This document shows positions 26,914-32,662 of a DNA stretch of 32,662 nt, piece after piece (position 1 is the first letter of the stretch; every line of letters begins with the position of its first letter). The notes beneath the pieces were generated by a model. It made no database searches and had not been told where the DNA came from. It saw only the letters and a program-made list of their open reading frames with translations. The stretch covers positions 1 through 32,662 of the forward strand of contig CAJOFK010000014.1 of the NCBI GenBank assembly GCA_905234015.1, written 5' to 3'. A program made the translations under genes and the position numbers. The stretch is from an uncultured Ruminococcus sp. GTDB taxonomy: Bacteria > Bacillota > Clostridia > Oscillospirales > Acutalibacteraceae.

Positions 26914-27101
26914 TTCTTTTTCCTCTCCTTATTCTCTCTTTCATAGACTTCTTTCGGCTTATAGAACGGACAGCGGCGGTCTTTACGGTGCTTAAAGCTG
27001 GTGCTGTTGAGGCACTTGCACCGCCCCGCGTCCTTACCGAAACAGTCCGCGGTCCCAATGTTCAGGCATATCGGATCCCGCGCGTTTAACATTGTTGTCA
27101 T
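26910..27101 (-). CDS. Small Cys-rich hypothetical
   Basis: 63 aa with 6 Cys incl. CPFYK. Confidence 0.55.
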   Translation of the reverse strand: MTTMLNARDPICLNIGTADCFGKDAGRCKCLNSTSFKHRKDRRCPFYKPKEVYERENKERKKK

Positions 27102-27110
27102 AACTGCCCC

Positions 27111-27239
27111 CTACATAAAGACGGCTGTTATAATCAGCCCTACCGTTGCCAGCGCGGACAGCGCTAAAAATAGAAGTTGAACGCCCCACATCACGGCCAG
27201 CCACCCCGGGCGGCGCCCGAGCTTACATATGATTTTCAT
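27111..27239 (-). CDS. Unlisted 42-aa single-TM microprotein
   Basis: MKIICKLGRRPGWLAVMWGVQLLFLALSALATVGLIITAVFM with strong SD ggggaggtactATG. Confidence 0.6.
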   Translation of the reverse strand: MKIICKLGRRPGWLAVMWGVQLLFLALSALATVGLIITAVFM

Positions 27240-27249
27240 AGTACCTCCC

Positions 27250-27531
27250 CTATGCTGTTTTATTCAGCTCGATATATCGGAGAATCTTCTCCGCTGCTAT
27301 GTCGAACTTTATATCGTCGCCGTTCTTATATGCCTTTAGGCGTTCGGGCGGAATAACGAACTTGAATTTCCCGCCCTCGGTCTGAGGTGAAACGGCTGTG
27401 CCGATCGGCAGCGACTTTTCTATAAGTCCGTACCGTACCAGCCCCGGGGCGATACCGAGATATTCCGCGGCGACCTTAACAGGTACGTTTACATACTCTT
27501 TCCCTGTTTCGGGGTTTATTAGAATGTTCAT
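27250..27531 (-). CDS. HTH/excisionase-like DNA-binding protein
   Basis: VNVPVKVAAEYLGIAPGLVRYGLIEKSLPIGTAV. Confidence 0.55.
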   Translation of the reverse strand: MNILINPETGKEYVNVPVKVAAEYLGIAPGLVRYGLIEKSLPIGTAVSPQTEGGKFKFVIPPERLKAYKNGDDIKFDIAAEKILRYIELNKTA

Positions 27532-27590
27532 GTATTCACCTTCTTTATATTAAGTCACGTTGCTCTTCGCGGTAATGCCTTGTGAGATCG

Positions 27591-27842
27591 TCAATAAACT
27601 TTTTTTACCTCATGCCCAAGGTTTCCTTTAATAATAAATTTAGCGCTTTCCACACTATATCCATAAGAGATTAAATCATCAAAATGTGGCAAAACATCTT
27701 TTCTTTTTACAGCAAATGAGTCAGCCCAATTTATAAGCGTTTCTGCATTATCATAAACAACTAATTCATTTTTTAGTTTTATTTCTGACAATGCTTCCAT
27801 AACTATTTCGTGTTTTTTTAGAAGATAATCTGAATAAGACAT
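27591..27842 (-). CDS. Hypothetical early protein
   Basis: 83-aa ORF with SD gaggtgag. Confidence 0.55.
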   Translation of the reverse strand: MSYSDYLLKKHEIVMEALSEIKLKNELVVYDNAETLINWADSFAVKRKDVLPHFDDLISYGYSVESAKFIIKGNLGHEVKKVY

Positions 27843-27863
27843 GTTCTCTCACCTCGTTTTATG

Positions 27864-27892
27864 TTGAATATTATATTTTTTTCTGTTATAAT
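27864..27892 (+). promoter_or_regulatory. Promoter of the plus-strand moron
   Basis: TTGAAT (27864-27869)-N17-TATAAT (27887-27892). Confidence 0.75.
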
Positions 27893-27916
27893 CACCTTAA
27901 GAAAGGTTGTGATTAT

Positions 27917-28216
27917 ATGAAAGTAGAAAACATATTTAACGAAAGTGAAATTGCTATGATTTTTGAACCACTCGCCAATTACGCTGCATTTAATACTACA
28001 GATTATCGACTTCCGTTAAAATTTGATGTAAAAATGAAGCTTTTAAATTCTATAATGGATAAAATTGAAGCTCTTAATCCGTTGACGATGTTTACAAAGC
28101 AGGAGTATTCTGTTTTGCTCGCCGCTCTGCTTCATTATGAAGATGTCGTTGATGAAAAAAGTCTGACACCAGAATTTTACAAGTTAGTGGAAAAGATAGA
28201 TAACCTAATCGGCTGA
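27917..28216 (+). CDS. Hypothetical 99-aa moron protein
   Basis: Opposite in strand to early operon; SD gaaagg; own promoter and terminator. Confidence 0.7.
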   Translation: MKVENIFNESEIAMIFEPLANYAAFNTTDYRLPLKFDVKMKLLNSIMDKIEALNPLTMFTKQEYSVLLAALLHYEDVVDEKSLTPEFYKLVEKIDNLIG

Positions 28217-28263
28217 TTTTCAGTTCTTCACGCTCAAAACAATGTCTAATCTGTTGACTTCTT

Positions 28264-28300
28264 CTAAAAGCTCTTTTTATTTTTATAAAAGGGCTTTTTT
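28264..28300 (+). terminator. Terminator of moron
   Basis: AAGC-t-CTTTTTAT...ATAAAAG-g-GCTTTTTTT hairpin with T-tract. Confidence 0.65.
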
Positions 28301-28325
28301 TGTTTTTTCCGTGCATGGTATCCCC

Positions 28326-28508
28326 CTAAATCAAGCCCAGTATTGCACGAGCTTTAGTTATATAGTAAGCTGCAGCGGGAGATTTTCCGCTCATAACGTC
28401 ATTAGAAAAACGGTAGACAAGCTCCCCGCCTGACAGTCCCTTTTTTTCTTCTAAATCCATAAGTTTAACCGTGTAGTCACATAATACTGTGTCATTTGAT
28501 AATCTCAT
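28326..28508 (-). CDS. Small hypothetical early protein
   Basis: 60-aa ORF in early operon. Confidence 0.5.
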   Translation of the reverse strand: MRLSNDTVLCDYTVKLMDLEEKKGLSGGELVYRFSNDVMSGKSPAAAYYITKARAILGLI

Positions 28509-28563
28509 AACGATACCTCTTTTATAGCTTTATGTTCAAGCGCTTTGAACTTTGGCGACTTAT

Positions 28564-28761
28564 TTACTGCGCATATAGATATTCAAGTCTCATACCCGGG
28601 AACAACTTATCTCTAACCTTTACCGCTTCGGGATAAGTAAATTCACTAGAACCGTCAATTTTGTTTTTTGCGGTCCTATCATCTCGACCTATAACAATAG
28701 CTATATCATGAGGTTTAAGGTTTGCTCTTGCCATTTCTGCAATTAAGTTTTTGTTCTGCAT
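28564..28761 (-). CDS. Cro-like HTH protein
   Basis: MQNKNLIAEMARANLKPHDIAIVIGRDDRTAKNKIDGSSEF; divergent from repressor; ATG 28761 has better SD spacing than 28770. Confidence 0.7.
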   Translation of the reverse strand: MQNKNLIAEMARANLKPHDIAIVIGRDDRTAKNKIDGSSEFTYPEAVKVRDKLFPGMRLEYLYAQ

Positions 28762-28784
28762 ATTCAACATATCCTTTCATTAAA

Positions 28785-28873
28785 TTTCCTAATTTGGATA
28801 TTCCTATAATATAATATATCCATTTAAGGAAAAAGTCAAGCCTTTTTTGAAATATTTTTCCATATTTGGAAAA
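28785..28873. promoter_or_regulatory. Three operator sites (TCC-N6-GGA) of the lysogeny switch
   Basis: TTTCCTAATTTGGATA (28785-28800), TATCCATTTAAGGAAAA (28817-28833), TTTTCCATATTTGGAAAA (28856-28873). Confidence 0.75.
28811..28839 (-). promoter_or_regulatory. Early (Cro-side) promoter
   Basis: TTGACT (28834-28839)-N17-TATTAT (28811-28816) on minus strand. Confidence 0.8.
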
Positions 28874-28879
28874 AATATG

Positions 28880-28908
28880 TTGACATTCTTTTCCTCAAGT
28901 GATATTAT
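28880..28908 (+). promoter_or_regulatory. Repressor promoter
   Basis: TTGACA (28880-28885)-N17-TATTAT (28903-28908). Confidence 0.85.
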
Positions 28909-28930
28909 TCGATTAAGGACGGTGAGTATA

Positions 28931-29260
28931 ATGTGGTTAGATGTTTTAAAAGAAATGAAAAAGACTTGCAAAAAGACTTCTCAACAGATAGCCAATGAGA
29001 CTGGTCAACCCAAAAGCACTATTGATAAATTGTTTTCAGGAAACACACGAGAACCTCGATTAACTTTGGTAATGAGTGTAGTCCATTGTATGGGTTTTTC
29101 ACTTGACGAATTAAGCAATAACAAGATTAATTCGTTTTTTTTAAATGAACATGAACAAAGAATAATTAAGGCTTATAGAAAAAAAGTAGAAATGCAAGAC
29201 GCAATTGATATTCTTCTCGGCATTGAAAAAGAACCCGAAAAAGAAAAGAAACGCGCCTAA
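28931..29260 (+). CDS. XRE-family repressor (CI-like), no protease domain
   Basis: MWLDVLKEMKKTCKKTSQQIANETGQPKSTIDKLFSGNTREPRL HTH. Called ORF start 28847 lies upstream of the promoter; ATG 28931 with SD preferred. Confidence 0.85.
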   Translation: MWLDVLKEMKKTCKKTSQQIANETGQPKSTIDKLFSGNTREPRLTLVMSVVHCMGFSLDELSNNKINSFFLNEHEQRIIKAYRKKVEMQDAIDILLGIEKEPEKEKKRA

Positions 29261-29300
29261 ATACAAACGCGTTGGAAATATTTTTTACTTGGAGTAGGTT

Positions 29301-29642
29301 ATGTATAAAAAAGAAGCAAATCACTTTATTAGAATGGTTCTTTCAGGTATAAGTATCGCCATAGGATCTATTTTATTTGTTTTAACTATCCTGTTTCATA
29401 ATATTTTATTATTTTATTTTGGTACAATTATTATTATTTTTGGTATATGCGTATTTGCTTTTTCAAAACTAGTATATTCGCAACCTACTGAAACATTTAA
29501 AACCGAAGAAAACAATAGCCAAATTGACTATATGAAAATGATTGAAGAAGAAATAGAGAATGAAGAAATAGAGAAAAATAGTGATAGCAATATCGTTCTT
29601 TCTATTATCTCTAATTTATATAGTGAGGATAAAAATGGATAA
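29301..29642 (+). CDS. Two-TM membrane protein
   Basis: FIRMVLSGISIAIGSILFVLTILFHNILLFYFGTIIIIFGICVFAF. Confidence 0.65.
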   Translation: MYKKEANHFIRMVLSGISIAIGSILFVLTILFHNILLFYFGTIIIIFGICVFAFSKLVYSQPTETFKTEENNSQIDYMKMIEEEIENEEIEKNSDSNIVLSIISNLYSEDKNG

Positions 29643-30156
29643 CATTGTAGATTATATTCAAGAATTAATTCTTAATTCAGATAAAGATTTTAAGCAAATT
29701 AAATTGAATATTATTGAAAACAAATCAGGATATGACAGTATAGTTATATCGTCCGAAATGACTACTTATAGACCTAAAGTATCTAACGCTCTTTTTGCAA
29801 GAATAAAAACATCAGGTAAAAAGCCTTACATTAGTTTTCGTAATAAATACATAAATTGGTTTATTGAAAACGATATTAATACATACTCTATAAAGTCTGA
29901 AACGGATTTTTTCAGAGTTCCTTTATCTGATTTTATGCTTGCTATTAATTTTGAAAAAAAGGATTTTTCTAAACTTGCTGTTCAAATATGCTTAGAGGCT
30001 ATGAATTTTCCTCAGTTTGGCTGTTGTGATAAATTCGTACAATGCTCTGACGCTAAAAAGTGTGTTCATTCAGATTTATTGTATTCAACTGCTTGTATGT
30101 ATAGGAAAAACTTAGAGAATAATAAAATTTTTTATGGTAAAAACAAAAACACTTAG
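29635..30156 (+). CDS. Protein with C-terminal Cys cluster
   Basis: MDNIVDYIQEL...FGCCDKFVQCSDAKKCVHSDLLYSTACMYRKNLENNKIFYGKNKN. ATG 29635 with SD gtgagg overlaps previous stop; ORF-track GTG start rejected. Confidence 0.7.
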   Translation: MDNIVDYIQELILNSDKDFKQIKLNIIENKSGYDSIVISSEMTTYRPKVSNALFARIKTSGKKPYISFRNKYINWFIENDINTYSIKSETDFFRVPLSDFMLAINFEKKDFSKLAVQICLEAMNFPQFGCCDKFVQCSDAKKCVHSDLLYSTACMYRKNLENNKIFYGKNKNT

Positions 30157-30165
30157 GAGAATAAT

Positions 30166-31284
30166 ATGACTGATTTAAAAATTGCCGTTATTGATGTAGA
30201 AACCCCTAATGGAAATAATGATTCTATTTGTTCTATTGGTATAACTGTTATAGAAAATAATAATGTTACCGAAGAAAAATATTTTCTCGTAAACCCTGAA
30301 ACTAATTTTGATTATCGTTGTATTAAGATTCACGGGATATCAGAAAAAGATGTTGCAGATGCATTTACATTTCCCGAGCTTTGGGAAAGAATCAAAGTCT
30401 ATTTTTCGGGTTATTTATTAGCAGGACATAATTTCACCTTTGATTTATCCTGTATTAATAAATCATTAAAAAAATACAATATAGATGTTTCTCCTTCATA
30501 TTACATAGATACATATACTATAGCCAAGGAAAACGTAACAAATACGAATGATTATAAGCTGACAACATTATGCAATACTTTTAATATTGAATTAAAGAAT
30601 CACCATAATTCTCTAGACGATTGCAGAGCTACTGCAAATTTATTGAAAGAATTGATGTCTAAATATGAAATAGATATTGATAACTATATAAAACAATATC
30701 CTTTCAAAGGAAAAACAATTAAAAAAAGCAAAAGAACGTATAGTGATACAACTCGTTCATTACAAGAACTACAAGGGATTTTATTTGGCATAACATGTGA
30801 CGGAATACTATCTGACGATGAAATATACGCTATTCAAAAATGGGCAACCAACCATAAGGAATTAAAAGGTAATTTCCCCTATGATAAAATATATTCCGCA
30901 ATAGAAGATGTGTTGGAAGATAATATTATTACAGAAGATGAACGAGATTATTTATTTTCTCTTTTTAATAATATTCTTAATCCTGTTGAATCAGATAATT
31001 TAACTGAAGAAATTTCTTTAAAAGGCGCTATTATATGCCTAACTGGTGACTTTGAGTGTATGTCAAAAAATGATTTTGAAATTACTTTATCGTCAAGAGG
31101 GGCAATTGTAAAAAAGAATGTTGTAAAAGATTTAAACTACCTTGTTGTAGGAAATAAAGGTAGTCAACAATGGTCTCAAGGAAATTACGGAAACAAAGTA
31201 AAAAAAGCTATGCAATATAATGAAAAAGGTTGTAACATTCAGATAATACCAGAGACTGATTTTTTAATCAGTATAGGTTATTAA
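30166..31284 (+). CDS. DEDDh 3'-5' exonuclease with TerB-like middle and C-terminal BRCT domain
   Basis: VIDVETPN, GHNFTFDLS, HHNSLDDCRAT (DEDDh); LKGAIICLTGDFECMSKNDFEITLSSRGAIVKKNVVKDLNYLVVG (BRCT). Confidence 0.85.
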   Translation: MTDLKIAVIDVETPNGNNDSICSIGITVIENNNVTEEKYFLVNPETNFDYRCIKIHGISEKDVADAFTFPELWERIKVYFSGYLLAGHNFTFDLSCINKSLKKYNIDVSPSYYIDTYTIAKENVTNTNDYKLTTLCNTFNIELKNHHNSLDDCRATANLLKELMSKYEIDIDNYIKQYPFKGKTIKKSKRTYSDTTRSLQELQGILFGITCDGILSDDEIYAIQKWATNHKELKGNFPYDKIYSAIEDVLEDNIITEDERDYLFSLFNNILNPVESDNLTEEISLKGAIICLTGDFECMSKNDFEITLSSRGAIVKKNVVKDLNYLVVGNKGSQQWSQGNYGNKVKKAMQYNEKGCNIQIIPETDFLISIGY

Positions 31285-31374
31285 AATAAAAAACGCCCTA
31301 CCCTGCTGGAACAGGATAGGACGATAAAGAAGATAATACAGCGGGATAAACCAGCTATACTAACTCCGTCGCAA
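31285..31374 (-). ncRNA. Small RNA with consensus promoter and Rho-independent terminator
   Basis: Promoter TTGACA-N17-TATAAT; TSS expected ~31373; hairpin 31334-31362; terminator stem 31294-31305/31312-31323 then T6. Confidence 0.75.
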
Positions 31375-31379
31375 GATTT

Positions 31380-31408
31380 ATTATAGTTGATTTTGCCCTC
31401 GCTGTCAA
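31380..31408 (-). promoter_or_regulatory. Perfect sigma-A-type promoter of the sRNA
   Basis: TTGACA (complement of 31403-31408), 17-nt spacer, TATAAT (complement of 31380-31385). Confidence 0.88.
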
Positions 31409-31420
31409 TTAAAGTGAGGG
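31396..31420 (+). promoter_or_regulatory. Hairpin sequestering int Shine-Dalgarno
   Basis: CCCTCGCT (31396-31403) pairs with AGTGAGGG (31413-31420), which contains the SD 6 nt before ATG 31427. Confidence 0.6.
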
Positions 31421-31426
31421 ATTTTT

Positions 31427-32647
31427 ATGCCTAAAATCTGTAAAAATCGAAAATGCAAAAGAGAATTGCAGGATGATTTTAAATTCTGCCCCTATTGCGG
31501 AAAAAATCAAGAGAAAGAAGTCCGCAATAATAAACGCCCTAACGGGACAGGCTCGCTGTATCAGCGCAAGGATATCAAGTCTCAACCGTGGGCGGCTTCG
31601 AGTACAATAACCGGAAAACGCGTTTACCTCGGCACATTTCCAACCCGAACGGCAGCGGTTAAGGCTCTGAGTGATTACGAAGCGAATCCGACCAACTCCT
31701 TTAACTTAACTCTCGCTCAGCTCCACGCTAAGTGGATGAAAAGCAAGTCCTATACCAAACTCGGAGAAAGCACGAAAAGCAACTATAAGACTTCGTGGGA
31801 TAAGTTGAAGCCGCTGTATAACCGAAAGTTTAAGGATTTACGAAAAGCCGACTATCAAGCGATCATTGATTATTACGAAGGACAGCACCAGAAGCGCGGT
31901 ACCGACGGAATGCTAATGTACATTGACAAGAACGGTAAGCACACCTATAAGGTTACTGATAAGCCGTATATTATAGACGGGCTAAAATTTTCGGCGCTGC
32001 ATAAAATAAAATGTCTGCTGACTAAGATGTACCCGTTCGCTATGGAGGATGATATTGTTAATAAGAATTACGCCTCATTCATAGAACTGCCCGACAGAAA
32101 CGAGGTCGAGAAAACGAGCTTCACGGACATACAGCTTGAAATCATTAGACAGAATATATATAAGGTACCTTTCGCTGATTATATTTACTGTTTATGCTAT
32201 TTAGGTTTTAGAGTATCAGAATTTTTGGAGCTGACAAAAGATAATTACTATATAAGTGATACGGGTATTCCGATTTTTGTCGGCGGTAAAAAAACGGAGG
32301 CTGGCACTAACCGTCCCGTACCAATTCACAAAAAAATTCGTCCGATTGTTAAACGTCAATTAGAAAAAAACGGTCAAACTATATTCTGTGACGAAAACGG
32401 GGAGGCTATGAATAAAGATAAATTTCGTGAACGCTATTTTTACCCCGCGCTTGACGCTCTCGGTATGCCGCGGACATTAACGCCGCATAGCTGCCGCCGG
32501 ACGTTCTCAACGCGGATGAGCGCCGCGGGAGCTCGCCCCGAGGATATCATCGCGCTTATGGGTCATACGTCATATGATACAGATATTAAACATTATATAA
32601 ATCAAGAAGCTGATACGCTGTATGAGGCGCTGAAGCTTATGGCATAA
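31427..32647 (+). CDS. int: Tyrosine recombinase/integrase with N-terminal zinc ribbon
   Basis: CKNRKC...CPYCG; AP2-like GSLYQRKDIKSQPWAA; catalytic LGFRVSEFLEL, HSCRRTF, GHTSYDTDIKHYIN. Confidence 0.95.
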   Translation: MPKICKNRKCKRELQDDFKFCPYCGKNQEKEVRNNKRPNGTGSLYQRKDIKSQPWAASSTITGKRVYLGTFPTRTAAVKALSDYEANPTNSFNLTLAQLHAKWMKSKSYTKLGESTKSNYKTSWDKLKPLYNRKFKDLRKADYQAIIDYYEGQHQKRGTDGMLMYIDKNGKHTYKVTDKPYIIDGLKFSALHKIKCLLTKMYPFAMEDDIVNKNYASFIELPDRNEVEKTSFTDIQLEIIRQNIYKVPFADYIYCLCYLGFRVSEFLELTKDNYYISDTGIPIFVGGKKTEAGTNRPVPIHKKIRPIVKRQLEKNGQTIFCDENGEAMNKDKFRERYFYPALDALGMPRTLTPHSCRRTFSTRMSAAGARPEDIIALMGHTSYDTDIKHYINQEADTLYEALKLMA

Positions 32648-32662
32648 GTCGAACCTCTCACG

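Noticed and set aside
28092-28433. ORFs 28092-28316 (minus) and 28242-28433 (plus)
   Set aside because: Overlap the moron gene or terminator; no SD and composition inconsistent with coding.
28847-28930. Extended N-terminus of the repressor ORF (MKYFSIFGKNMLTFFSSSD...)
   Set aside because: Overlaps operator and promoter; a consensus promoter and SD lie downstream, so translation from ATG 28931 is far more likely.
32648-32662. tcgaacc in the last 15 nt resembling the T-loop of the left tRNA fragment (shared 7 nt)
   Set aside because: Too short; TCGAACC occurs in most tRNAs and the rest does not match. The right att site is probably just outside the window.
1-32662. CRISPR array, rRNA, IS element or transposon
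   Set aside because: No regularly spaced direct repeats, rRNA-like sequence or transposase found on reading.

Overview
The window is a nearly complete siphovirus-type prophage of a Firmicutes/Clostridia-like host, read from the sequence alone. At the left end (53..100, minus) there is a displaced 3' fragment of tRNA-Asn(GTT), the probable att core, with the host terminator beside it. At the right end there is a plus-strand zinc-ribbon tyrosine integrase. The minus strand carries an early region (Cro-like HTH, small Cys-rich proteins, PD-(D/E)xK-like protein, Lar-like zinc ribbon, XF1762/GNAT-like protein, HUH-type Rep), then HNH, TerS, TerL, portal, ClpP-like protease, capsid, connectors, major tail protein, a tail chaperone with a -1 frameshift, tape measure, Dit/Tal, BppU-like and two BspA-LRR tail proteins, holins, CHAP endolysin, and a terminal Tad1/Acb2-like anti-defence candidate. 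The plus strand carries a lysogeny/cargo operon: repressor, membrane protein, Cys-cluster protein, DEDDh exonuclease-BRCT protein, then integrase. The most notable items not explained by coding genes are: (1) a roughly 90-nt minus-strand small RNA between the exonuclease-BRCT gene and int, with a perfect TTGACA-N17-TATAAT promoter and a 12-bp terminator whose G.U pairs exist only on that strand; (2) a long stem with a potential pseudoknot next to the attachment site, downstream of the Tad1-like gene; (3) a three-operator genetic switch (TCC-N6-GGA); (4) a terminator/promoter junction giving a probably leaderless HNH message; (5) iterated ACGAC motifs upstream of terS; (6) a moron with its own promoter and terminator; (7) an integrase SD sequestered in a hairpin that also holds the sRNA promoter -35. 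All family assignments come from recognised motifs; no database search was run.
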